NCBI GenBank assembly: GCA_041690535.1
Contig: JAWLHA010000014.1
Coordinates: forward strand, 1 to 64,000
From: JAWLHA01 sp041690535
GTDB taxonomy: Bacteria; Pseudomonadota; Gammaproteobacteria; Thiohalomonadales; Thiohalomonadaceae
Reading direction: 5' to 3'
Length of the DNA: 64,000 nucleotides
The translations under genes were made by a program, and so were the position numbers. The notes beneath the pieces were generated by a model. It did no database searches. It was given only the letters and a program-made list of their open reading frames with translations, and had not been told where the DNA came from. Each line of letters begins with the position of its first letter. Positions within the stretch are counted from its first letter, which is position 1. This document shows positions 10,284 through 18,257 of this stretch, piece by piece.

Positions 10284-11648
10284 GTGCGCAAGTATTTCGG
10301 AACCGATGGCATCCGGGGGCGGGTCGGGACCTATCCGATCACCCCGGAGTTCGTACTGAGGCTGGGCTGGGCCGCAGGGCGGGTCTTGGCGAAGGGGGGC
10401 CGCGGGAAGGTCATTATCGGCAAGGACACGCGCATCTCGGGCTACATGTTCGAGTCCGCTCTCGAGGCGGGGCTGTCGGCGGCCGGACTGGACACCTTGC
10501 TGCTTGGACCCATGCCGACCCCCGCCATTGCGTACCTGACGCGAACCTTGCACTGTGATGCGGGGATTGTCATCAGTGCGTCACACAATCCCTATGAGGA
10601 CAACGGTATCAAGTTCTTCTCGGGAAACGGGGCCAAACTGCCGGACGAGGTGGAGTTGGCGATCGAGGCGGAGTTGGAGAGGGAGATGGTCATGGTCACC
10701 TCCTCCCAGCTCGGCAAAGCCGGGCGTGTCGCCGATGCACCCGGGCGGTACATCGAGTTCTGCAAGAGCACCTTCCCCAACCAGCTGGACCTGAAGGGGC
10801 TGAAGATTGTCATCGATTGCGCCAATGGGGCCACCTATCACGTGGCGCCGAGCGTCTTTCGCGAGCTGGGGGCGGATGTTGAGGCGATTGGCATCCACCC
10901 CGACGGTCTGAACATCAACGTGAACTGTGGGTCGACCCACCCTCAGGCTCTGCAGAACCTGGTCAAGGCGCGGGGCGCGGACCTTGGGATCGCCCTCGAC
11001 GGGGATGGCGATCGGGTGGTCATGGTGGACCACCTGGGCGAGGTCGTGGACGGTGACGAACTCTTGCTCATCATTGCGCGCAGCCGCAAGGCGGACGGAA
11101 TGTCCGGCGGGGTGGTTGGCACCTTGATGACCAACCTGGGGATGGAGCAGGCGCTTGCGGGAATGGGGATCGCGTTCGAGAGAGCCAACGTTGGTGATCG
11201 CTATGTGATGGAGCAGCTTAACCAGCGGGGTTGGCTGCTTGGGGGCGAGTCCTCCGGCCACCTCATCTGTCTCGACTGCACCACAACCGGCGACGGGATC
11301 GTCTCGGCACTCCAGGTGGTAGCCGCCATGGTCAAAAGTGGCAAGAGCCTGCACGAGTTGAAGAGTGGGATGACCAAGTACCCGCAGTTGATGGTGAATG
11401 TTCGTTTGCCACAGCGTTTTGATCTCGGGAGCTCTCCGCTCGTACGGGAAGCGCTGGACTTGGCCAAGGCGCAACTGGGCGATGCGGGCCGGGTTCTGCT
11501 TAGGGCATCCGGAACCGAGCCTGTGGTGCGCGTCATGGTCGAAGGCCGCGATCCCGCCCTGGTAGAGCGCCTCGCGCGGGAGTTGGCCGCTGCGGTCGAG
11601 AGTGCAGTCGGTTCCGAACCCCACCAGCCCCTTTCCATGTCCGGCTGA
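10284..11648 (+). CDS. glmM: Phosphoglucosamine mutase
   Basis: GlmM (454 aa) converts glucosamine-6-P to glucosamine-1-P for UDP-GlcNAc, feeding peptidoglycan and LPS. Visible motifs are the N-terminal KYFGTDGIRG, the phosphoserine loop ISASHNP with Ser100, the Mg site DGDGDR and the C-terminal phosphate-binding RASGTEPVVRV. The start is GTG at 10284, preceded by GGAGAGAA; an upstream frame extension reaching into folP does not match the family and is rejected. Confidence 0.97.
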   Translation: MRKYFGTDGIRGRVGTYPITPEFVLRLGWAAGRVLAKGGRGKVIIGKDTRISGYMFESALEAGLSAAGLDTLLLGPMPTPAIAYLTRTLHCDAGIVISASHNPYEDNGIKFFSGNGAKLPDEVELAIEAELEREMVMVTSSQLGKAGRVADAPGRYIEFCKSTFPNQLDLKGLKIVIDCANGATYHVAPSVFRELGADVEAIGIHPDGLNINVNCGSTHPQALQNLVKARGADLGIALDGDGDRVVMVDHLGEVVDGDELLLIIARSRKADGMSGGVVGTLMTNLGMEQALAGMGIAFERANVGDRYVMEQLNQRGWLLGGESSGHLICLDCTTTGDGIVSALQVVAAMVKSGKSLHELKSGMTKYPQLMVNVRLPQRFDLGSSPLVREALDLAKAQLGDAGRVLLRASGTEPVVRVMVEGRDPALVERLARELAAAVESAVGSEPHQPLSMSG

Positions 11649-11702
11649 GTAGGAGGAGTCACCAAAAGCTTTGGAGGCGTTCCGACGGGTTCGGCTCGGC
11701 TG

Positions 11703-11878
11703 AATAGCCGCGCAGAGTAAACGCATACTAACGTCGTGGCCATGCGAAGCAGGTAACGTGAATACACTCGTGTAGCCACACGGTGTCGCCTCAACACGGC
11801 GGGCAACGTGTTTTCATGGACTTACATCGCTCACCGCACGGCCGTGATGGGAGTGTGTGTTTACCGTGAATAGCCGTG
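11703..11878. mobile_element. MITE-like repeat, copy 4 (internally deleted), with flanking direct repeat
   Basis: The element spans 11713-11868. Left end CAGAGTAAACGC; right end of the long type finishing TTTACCGTG. The left inner arm is deleted (only GAAGCAGGT remains), so the copy looks defective. The 10-bp flanks AATAGCCGCG (11703-11712) and AATAGCCGTG (11869-11878) match at nine of ten positions and read as an aged target duplication. The copy separates glmM from tpiA and, with short flanks, fills the 11649-11947 gap. Confidence 0.78.
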
Positions 11879-11947
11879 TAAAAGATTTGATTTATTCGTC
11901 CGGTGACGTTACTCTTTGCCGCGTTTTTCACCAATGGGAGATGGCTG

Positions 11948-12700
11948 ATGCGTCGGAAGCTCGTTGCAGGCAATTGGAAGATGAACGGCTCCAGGGCCAG
12001 CATCAAAGAGCTTTTGGACGGTATCCAGGCCGGTCTCAGTGAAGTGAAAAACGCCGAAGTGGCCGTGGCGCCCCCATACGTATACCTGGGGGAAGTTCAG
12101 CAGCAGTTGTCGGGAACCCCGGTGGCCGTGAGCGCTCAAAACGTGAGCGACCAGGTATCCGGAGCCTTTACTGGTGAGGTTGCCGTTTCGATGCTGCAGG
12201 ACTTCGGTTGCCGATACGTGATCGTCGGGCACTCGGAGCGACGTACCCTCTATGGGGAGACTGACGCCGTTGTCGCGAAGAAGTTTCAAGTTGCGCGGGC
12301 CGGGGGGATCATCCCCATCCTGTGCGTCGGCGAGACGCTTGACGAGCGGGAGGGGGGGATCACCGAAGAGGTCGTCGGCCGTCAGGTGGATGCCGTGATC
12401 GATCTCGAAGGGATCGGCGCTTTTGCCGAGGCGGTGATCGCGTACGAACCCGTCTGGGCCATAGGCACGGGCAAGACTGCGACGCCGGAACAGGCGCAGG
12501 ATGTCCACGATTTTATCCGCACGCGCCTCGCTGCTCATGACGAGGCGGTTGCAGCGAAGACCAGGATTCTTTACGGTGGCAGCATGAACGCGGCTAACGC
12601 CGCGGATTTGCTTGCGAAGCCCGACATTGATGGCGGCCTGATCGGCGGTGCATCGTTGAAGGCTGACCAGTTTTTGACGATTTGTCGCGCAGCCGACTAA
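11948..12700 (+). CDS. tpiA: Triose-phosphate isomerase
   Basis: TpiA (250 aa) interconverts dihydroxyacetone phosphate and glyceraldehyde-3-phosphate. Catalytic residues are in place: Lys11 (AGNWKMNG), His95 (VIVGHSERR) and Glu167 (AYEPVWAIGTG). The phosphate loop GGSMNAAN is near the C-terminus. The start is ATG 11948, preceded by GGGAGA; a longer frame adds 15 residues not found in the family. tpiA between glmM and secG is the arrangement seen in Pseudomonas rather than E. coli. Confidence 0.97.
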   Translation: MRRKLVAGNWKMNGSRASIKELLDGIQAGLSEVKNAEVAVAPPYVYLGEVQQQLSGTPVAVSAQNVSDQVSGAFTGEVAVSMLQDFGCRYVIVGHSERRTLYGETDAVVAKKFQVARAGGIIPILCVGETLDEREGGITEEVVGRQVDAVIDLEGIGAFAEAVIAYEPVWAIGTGKTATPEQAQDVHDFIRTRLAAHDEAVAAKTRILYGGSMNAANAADLLAKPDIDGGLIGGASLKADQFLTICRAAD

Positions 12701-12713
12701 AAAAGTATTTGCA

Positions 12714-13070
12714 ATGGAAACAGTTTTGCTTATTATTCACGTCCTCGCTGCGGTCGGCCTGATTGGCTTGGTCCTTCTGCAGCAGGGTAAAGGTGCGGAC
12801 ATGGGCGCTGCCTTCGGGAGCGGCGCCTCAGCCACGGTGTTCGGTTCGCGTGGTTCTGCCTCGTTCCTCAGTCGGGGCACGGCCGTCCTTGCCACAGTGT
12901 TTTTCATCACCAGTCTGTCGCTGGCCTATTTTTCCGGCCAGAGCGCGCCTCGCAAGAGCGTGCTTGAGCAGTCGGTGGTCACCGAGCAGGGCACGGCTCG
13001 GGGTGAAGATGTACCCGCGGTACCCGGCGATGCTGGGGTCGGGGTACCTGGCGTACCGAACGCCGAATAA
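12714..13070 (+). CDS. secG: Protein-export membrane protein SecG
   Basis: SecG (118 aa) is the small accessory subunit of the SecYEG translocon. Two transmembrane segments (about 3-23 and 52-72) flank the conserved cytoplasmic loop QQGKGADMGAAFGSG. The C-terminal 45 residues are a low-complexity Pro/Gly/Val tail, common in this family. It starts 13 bp after tpiA and ends 43 bp before tRNA-Leu. Confidence 0.95.
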   Translation: METVLLIIHVLAAVGLIGLVLLQQGKGADMGAAFGSGASATVFGSRGSASFLSRGTAVLATVFFITSLSLAYFSGQSAPRKSVLEQSVVTEQGTARGEDVPAVPGDAGVGVPGVPNAE

Positions 13071-13113
13071 CAGGTAGCGGTTCGGGGCGTTGAGCGCCAT
13101 GCAGTAAAGAAAA

Positions 13114-13198
13114 GCCGAAGTGGTGGAATTGGTAGACACGCCATCTTGAGGGGGTGGTGGCGCAAGCCGTGTGGGTTCGAGTCCCACCTTCGGCACCA
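13114..13198 (+). tRNA. leuU: tRNA-Leu (GAG)
   Basis: A complete class II tRNA. The acceptor GCCGAAG (13114-13120) pairs with CTTCGGC (13188-13194), followed by A and an encoded CCA. The anticodon stem is CCATC/GGTGG and the anticodon GAG is at 13148-13150. A long variable arm (TGGCGCAAGCC) is present, as is the T arm GTGGG/CCCAC with TTCGAGT. The position after secG matches E. coli leuU. Confidence 0.97.
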
Positions 13199-13659
13199 TT
13201 CAAGGTGCAACAAACAGTTTTCCCCAAGTTCTCTCCTCGAAGTTCACCTCAGCCGTCAAGGCAGCCCTGGTTTACTAAGCTTGCTCTCCCCAATCCATCG
13301 CGGGTCCAACTACGCTAACCTCCGTTGTCTATCTGCCGTTGTAGCGCTACCGTTGCCTGCAACGTCATCCCGTGTTGCATCACTCAAAAAAATGGCAATC
13401 CTTGTGCCGCCATCGGTACGTTCTGGCGTTCCCTATCGGAGCGGATTGATATATGTCATTCGCTGCAATTGAACTTTCAATACTCCGGCTCATGACCATT
13501 AGTTATATATTTAACTTTATGAATAATAAGAACAATCGTTGATCAACTCGCTTGACATCCCCTTCACCCCTGCCCTAGACTCGTTCGCGTTTTATAAGAA
13601 TATTTAATGAAAAACGCTAGGTCTCTTGGACCCGGTTTTTCTCGAACGAGGGTTGCTCA
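13199..13659. other. Intergenic region between tRNA-Leu and nuoA
   Basis: About 460 bp with no credible gene. From about 13490 to 13610 it becomes markedly AT-rich compared with the rest of the window, with runs such as TTATATATTTAAC, then the nuo promoter and a leader of about 75 bp. No terminator for the tRNA and no operator sequence was recognised. Confidence 0.6.
13552..13581 (+). promoter_or_regulatory. Strong sigma70 promoter for the nuo operon
   Basis: Perfect -35 TTGACA (13552-13557), an 18-bp spacer and TAGACT (13576-13581), with AT-rich DNA immediately upstream that could act as an UP element. Transcription would begin about 70 bp before nuoA. Confidence 0.7.
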
Positions 13660-14016
13660 ATGCTGGAGAATTACCTGCCCATACTGCTCTTTATCGCCAT
13701 TGGAATTGTCGTCGGGGCGGTAATGATGTCGATGGGCTTCCTCCTGGCACCACGCCGGCCAGATGCTGAAAAGCTCTCGCCTTACGAGTGTGGGTTTGAG
13801 GCATTTGAAGATTCACGCATGAAGTTCGATGTGCGCTATTACCTCGTTGCCATTCTGTTCATCATCTTCGATTTGGAAATCGCCTTTCTTTTCCCCTGGG
13901 CGGTAGCGCTCAAGCAGATTGGCATGTTTGGTTTTCTCGCGATGGTGATGTTCCTCGGGATCCTCGTTATCGGCTTCATTTACGAGTGGAAGAAAGGGGC
14001 CCTGCAATGGGAATAG
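13660..14016 (+). CDS. nuoA: NADH-quinone oxidoreductase subunit A
   Basis: A 118-residue membrane subunit at the junction between the peripheral and membrane arms of complex I. Three transmembrane helices are visible, with the conserved loop SPYECGFEAFEDSRMKFDVRYYLVAILFIIFDLEIAFLFPW represented by its key pieces YECGFE and FDLEIAFLFPW. It is the first gene of the nuo operon, and its end overlaps the start of nuoB by 10 bp. Confidence 0.97.
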   Translation: MLENYLPILLFIAIGIVVGAVMMSMGFLLAPRRPDAEKLSPYECGFEAFEDSRMKFDVRYYLVAILFIIFDLEIAFLFPWAVALKQIGMFGFLAMVMFLGILVIGFIYEWKKGALQWE

Positions 14017-14483
14017 AAGGTGTCCTTGAGAAGGGCTTTGTCACGACCTCAGCCGATAAGCTCATCAATTGGGCGCGCACGGGTTCACTCTGGCCCATGA
14101 CCTTTGGCCTGGCTTGCTGTGCCGTTGAGATGATGCATGCCGGCGCGGCACGCTACGACCTTGACCGGTTCGGTATCATTTTCCGGCCGAGCCCGCGCCA
14201 GTCCGATGTGATGATTGTCGCGGGCACGCTGGTCAACAAGATGGCGCCTGCCTTGCGTAAGGTGTACGACCAAATGGCCGAGCCCCGTTGGGTCATTTCC
14301 ATGGGCTCATGCGCGAACGGAGGCGGTTACTACCACTACTCCTATTCGGTTGTCAGGGGATGCGATCGGGTCGTGCCCGTGGATATTTACGTACCCGGAT
14401 GCCCACCCACGGCTGAGGCGTTGTTGTTCGGTATCCTGCAGTTGCAGAACAAGATCAAGCGCACCAATACGATCGCCCGTTAG
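14007..14483 (+). CDS. nuoB: NADH-quinone oxidoreductase subunit B
   Basis: NuoB (158 aa) holds the terminal [4Fe-4S] cluster N2, which reduces quinone. The ligands Cys37-Cys38, Cys102 and Cys132 are all present, in ACCAVEM, SCANGGG and PGCPPT. The ATG at 14007 lies inside the end of nuoA and gives the family N-terminus MGIEGVLEKG; an in-frame upstream extension is not family-like. Confidence 0.97.
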   Translation: MGIEGVLEKGFVTTSADKLINWARTGSLWPMTFGLACCAVEMMHAGAARYDLDRFGIIFRPSPRQSDVMIVAGTLVNKMAPALRKVYDQMAEPRWVISMGSCANGGGYYHYSYSVVRGCDRVVPVDIYVPGCPPTAEALLFGILQLQNKIKRTNTIAR

Positions 14484-14501
14484 CAAGAAGGGTTTCTACC
14501 G

Positions 14502-15125
14502 ATGTCTGATTACTACCGGCAACTGGCGACGCAGCTCGAATCGCGATTCAAGGGGCTCGTCTCAGAGTGCACCGTTGCTGCTGGAGAGCTCACCATTGAG
14601 CTGCCCAAGCATAACCTTGTGACGGTGTGCCGCGCGTTGCGGGACGAAGCGGCCTTTGGGTTCGAGCAGCTAGTCGATGTGTGTGGGGTCGACTTTCTCA
14701 CGTACCGGGAAGGGCAATGGACGAAGCCGCGGTTCGGTGTCGTTTACCACCTGCTTTCCGTCAGGAACAATCACAGGGTTCGCCTGCGCACCTACTGTGA
14801 AGCGCAGGAGCCCATTGTCGACTCGGTCGTGGGCATTTGGAACTCCGCCAACTGGTATGAGCGCGAGGCTTTTGACCTGTACGGCATCGTTTTCGACGGC
14901 CACCCGGACCTGCGTCGCATCCTGACGGACTACGGCTTCGTTGGGCACCCCTTCCGCAAGGATTTCCCGGTGAGTGGACATGTGGAAATGCGCTACGACC
15001 CGGAAAAGGGCAGGGTTGTGTACGAACCGGTAAGTATCGAACCGCGCACCAACGTGCCGCGGGTCATTCGGGATGATCACCGTTACGCGGGGACACAGAG
15101 CCAAGGGGAGACCGGCGTTGCCTGA
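14502..15125 (+). CDS. nuoC: NADH-quinone oxidoreductase subunit C
   Basis: The 30-kDa hydrophilic subunit (207 aa) docks NuoD in the peripheral arm. Family signatures are the FEQLVDVCGVD stretch, WYEREAFDLYGI and the C-terminal HPDLRRILTDYGFVGHPFRKDFP region. It is separate from nuoD (not fused as in E. coli) and overlaps the nuoD start by 8 bp. Confidence 0.97.
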   Translation: MSDYYRQLATQLESRFKGLVSECTVAAGELTIELPKHNLVTVCRALRDEAAFGFEQLVDVCGVDFLTYREGQWTKPRFGVVYHLLSVRNNHRVRLRTYCEAQEPIVDSVVGIWNSANWYEREAFDLYGIVFDGHPDLRRILTDYGFVGHPFRKDFPVSGHVEMRYDPEKGRVVYEPVSIEPRTNVPRVIRDDHRYAGTQSQGETGVA

Positions 15126-16374
15126 GATCCGCAATTACACATTGAACTTCGGCCCGCAGCATCCTGCTGCCCATGGGGTGTTGCGGCTGGTGTTGGAGAT
15201 GGACGGCGAGGTGATTGAGCGGGCCGATCCCCACATCGGGCTGCTGCACCGCGCAACCGAAAAGCTCGCCGAGACCAAGCAGTACGTTCAGGCCCTGCCT
15301 TACATGGACCGCCTCGACTACGTGTCGATGATGTCCAATGAGCACGGCTACGTCCTGGCCGTGGAGAAGCTTCTTGGCATTGAGGCACCCCTGCGGGCGC
15401 AGTACATCCGCGTGATGTTCGATGAGATCACGCGCATTCTCAATCACCTTCTGTGGCTGGGATCCCACGCCCTGGACGTGGGCGCGATGACCATGTTCCT
15501 GTACTGCTTCCGAGAGCGGGAAGACCTCATGGACTGCTATGAGGCGGTGTCGGGGGCTCGCTTGCACGCGGCCTACTATCGACCGGGCGGGGTGTACCGT
15601 GACCTTCCCGACTCCATGCCGCAGTTCGAGGGCTCTTCCAAGTGGCACAGCGAGGCGGAAATTTGCCAACTCAATGAACAGCGCCACGGAAGCCTGCTCG
15701 ACTTCATCGAGGCGTTCACCGAGCGTTTCCCCGAAAAGGTGGACGAGTACGAAACCCTGCTCTCTGAAAACCGGATCTGGAAGCAGCGGACCGTCGGGAT
15801 TGGCGTGGTTTCACCGGAGCGGGCGTTGCAGTTGGGCCTGACCGGGCCAATGCTGCGCGGCTCTGGCATCGCGTGGGACTTGCGCAAGAAACAGCCCTAT
15901 GCCGTCTACGACCGCATGGATTTTGATGTGCCCATCGGGACCAATGGTGACAGCTACGACCGTTACCTGGTACGCGTGGAGGAGATGCGGCAGTCCAATC
16001 GCATTATCCAGCAGTGTGTGGATTGGCTGCGCAAGAATCCCGGCCCCGTGATGTTGGACGACCACAAGATTGCTCCGCCACCCCGGGCAGAGGTGAAGAG
16101 CAACATGGAAGCGTTGATCCACCACTTCAAGCTATTCAGCGAAGGGATGTGCGTGCCCGAGGGCGAGGCCTATGCGGCCATCGAACATCCCAAGGGCGAA
16201 TTCGGTATCTACATGGTGTCCGACGGCGCCAACAAGCCCTATCGCCTGAAGATCCGCGCTCCGGGTTTTGCCCATCTCTCTGCATTGGACGAGATGGTGC
16301 GAGGGCACATGTTGGCGGATGTCGTGACTGTTATTGGTACGCAGGACATTGTGTTTGGGGAGATAGACCGCTGA
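15118..16374 (+). CDS. nuoD: NADH-quinone oxidoreductase subunit D
   Basis: NuoD (418 aa) is the 49-kDa subunit that forms the quinone pocket with NuoB. Conserved blocks include NFGPQHPAAHGVLRL, HIGLLHRATEKL, the PYMDRLDYVSMM stretch and the C-terminal DIVFGEIDR. The start is the TTG at 15118, with AAGGGGAG at 15103-15110 at normal spacing; a longer frame back to 15073 reads through nuoC and is not family-like. Its TGA overlaps the ATG of nuoE. Confidence 0.96.
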   Translation: MPEIRNYTLNFGPQHPAAHGVLRLVLEMDGEVIERADPHIGLLHRATEKLAETKQYVQALPYMDRLDYVSMMSNEHGYVLAVEKLLGIEAPLRAQYIRVMFDEITRILNHLLWLGSHALDVGAMTMFLYCFREREDLMDCYEAVSGARLHAAYYRPGGVYRDLPDSMPQFEGSSKWHSEAEICQLNEQRHGSLLDFIEAFTERFPEKVDEYETLLSENRIWKQRTVGIGVVSPERALQLGLTGPMLRGSGIAWDLRKKQPYAVYDRMDFDVPIGTNGDSYDRYLVRVEEMRQSNRIIQQCVDWLRKNPGPVMLDDHKIAPPPRAEVKSNMEALIHHFKLFSEGMCVPEGEAYAAIEHPKGEFGIYMVSDGANKPYRLKIRAPGFAHLSALDEMVRGHMLADVVTVIGTQDIVFGEIDR

Positions 16375-16880
16375 TGCCGCAGACCAACGTCAAACGCAAG
16401 TGCGACTTGCTAAGCCCCGAATCCACCCGCGATATCGACCGCTGGATTGCGAAGTACCCGGCCGAGCAGAAGCAGTCGGCCGTAATGGCTGCACTGCGGA
16501 TCGCACAAGAGCAGAACGGGGGATGGCTTACCACGGAGCTGATGGATGCGGTCGCCGGCTATTTGGGCATGGCTCCTGTGGCGGTTTACGAAGTCGCTAC
16601 CTTCTATTCCATGTACGAGCTGAAACCGGTCGGGCGTCACAAGATCTGCGTCTGCACTAACATCTCCTGCATGCTGCGTGGCTCGGAGGAGCTGGTCGGT
16701 CACCTGAAAAAGCGTCTCGGAATCGGCCTCGGGGAGACCACCTCCGATCGTCGCATCACCCTGAAAGAGGTCGAGTGCCTTGGGGCCTGCGTGAATGCGC
16801 CGGTGGTCCAGATTGGCAGGGAATACTACGAGAGTCTTACGCCCGAGCGGATCGACGAGATTCTGGACAAGCTCGACTAG
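16374..16880 (+). CDS. nuoE: NADH-quinone oxidoreductase subunit E
   Basis: A 168-residue thioredoxin-fold subunit carrying the [2Fe-2S] cluster N1a. Its four ligands are Cys94 and Cys99 (CTNISC) and Cys135 and Cys139 (CLGAC). The N-terminal helical part contains the usual YPAEQKQSAVM and the ATFYSMY motif. The start ATG overlaps the stop of nuoD (TGATG), so translation is probably coupled. Confidence 0.97.
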   Translation: MPQTNVKRKCDLLSPESTRDIDRWIAKYPAEQKQSAVMAALRIAQEQNGGWLTTELMDAVAGYLGMAPVAVYEVATFYSMYELKPVGRHKICVCTNISCMLRGSEELVGHLKKRLGIGLGETTSDRRITLKEVECLGACVNAPVVQIGREYYESLTPERIDEILDKLD

Positions 16881-16930
16881 ACGATTAACTACTCAGGCGT
16901 GCCCGCACGTCGCGAACGATAAGCAGGATC

Positions 16931-18196
16931 ATGGCTAACGACGTCTGTTTCCGTACGCTACACCTCGACAAGCCCTGGACGCTCGAGAGTTACAGGAGCG
17001 TTGGGGGTTATGAGGTCTGGAAGAAGATCCTCGAAAACAAAACGACACCGGACGAGATCATCGCGGAGATGAAGGCTTCGGCTCTGCGGGGGCGCGGCGG
17101 TGCCGGATTCCCCACCGGGTTGAAGTGGAGCTTCATGCCCCGGAACGTGGCGGGTCAGAAGTACATCGTTTGCAATTCCGATGAGGGTGAGCCGGGCACG
17201 TGCAAAGACCGGGACATCATTCGCTATAACCCGCATCAGCTCATCGAAGGGATGGCCATCGCGGGCTACACCATCGGCGCGACGATGGGTTACAACTACA
17301 TTCGGGGTGAGTTCTGGGAGCCCTACGAGCGTTTTGAGGAGGCTCTGGCCGAGGCGCGTGACGCCGGCCTGCTTGGCAAGAACATCCTGGGGTCCGGAGT
17401 GGATTTCGATATTCAGACCCATTTGGGGGCGGGTGCCTATATCTGTGGCGAAGAGACGGCGCTACTGGAATCCATCGAAGGCAAGAAGGGCCAGCCGCGG
17501 TTCAAACCCCCGTTTCCCGCAAGCTATGGGCTGTATGGGCGGCCGACCACCATCAACAACACCGAATCGCTCTCCTCCGTGCCTGTGATCCTCCGTCAAG
17601 GGGGCAAGTGGTTCCTGGAGCAGGGCAAGCCCAATAACGGCGGAACCAAGATCTTCTGCGTTTCCGGGCACGTGAACAACCCCGGTAACTTTGAAGTGCC
17701 CATGGGGCTTCCTTTTTCCGAACTGCTCAAGATGGCCGGAGGGGTCTGGAAGGGCCGCAAGCTCAAGGCGGTGATCCCCGGGGGGAGTTCGACCCCTGTG
17801 GTCCCTGGTGATGTGATGATGGATGTGAGCATGGATTACGATTCCATCTCCAAGGCCGGTTCGATGCTTGGGGCCGGTTCCGTCATCGTCATGGACGAGA
17901 CCACCTGCATGGTCAAGGTACTTGCCAGGCTTTCCCATTTCTATTTCGAAGAGTCCTGTGGGCAATGTACGCCTTGCCGGGAGGGCACTGGCTGGCTCGC
18001 GCGCATGGTGCATCGTATCGAGCACGGGCAAGGGCGCCAGGAGGACCTTGACCTGCTCCTTGATGTTGCAAGCAACATTGAAGGGCGCACCATCTGCGCC
18101 TTGGGCGATGCCGCGGCGATGCCGGTCAAGAGTTTCCTCAAGCACTATCGTGATGAGTTCCAACACCACATCGATCACAAAAAGTGCATGGTATAG
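16931..18196 (+). CDS. nuoF: NADH-quinone oxidoreductase subunit F (NADH/FMN-binding)
   Basis: NuoF (421 aa) oxidises NADH through FMN and the [4Fe-4S] cluster N3. The glycine-rich GRGGAGFPTGLKW binds nucleotide, CNSDEGEPGTCKDR contributes to the FMN site, and the cluster motif SCGQCTPCREG lies near residue 350 with a fourth Cys further on in TICALGDA. It follows nuoE after a 50-bp gap. Confidence 0.98.
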   Translation: MANDVCFRTLHLDKPWTLESYRSVGGYEVWKKILENKTTPDEIIAEMKASALRGRGGAGFPTGLKWSFMPRNVAGQKYIVCNSDEGEPGTCKDRDIIRYNPHQLIEGMAIAGYTIGATMGYNYIRGEFWEPYERFEEALAEARDAGLLGKNILGSGVDFDIQTHLGAGAYICGEETALLESIEGKKGQPRFKPPFPASYGLYGRPTTINNTESLSSVPVILRQGGKWFLEQGKPNNGGTKIFCVSGHVNNPGNFEVPMGLPFSELLKMAGGVWKGRKLKAVIPGGSSTPVVPGDVMMDVSMDYDSISKAGSMLGAGSVIVMDETTCMVKVLARLSHFYFEESCGQCTPCREGTGWLARMVHRIEHGQGRQEDLDLLLDVASNIEGRTICALGDAAAMPVKSFLKHYRDEFQHHIDHKKCMV

Positions 18197-18257
18197 ACGG
18201 CGTTTCCTCTGGACTGGCCGAATTTACGTTTCGTGACAGAAAGCGGCGATTGAAGCA

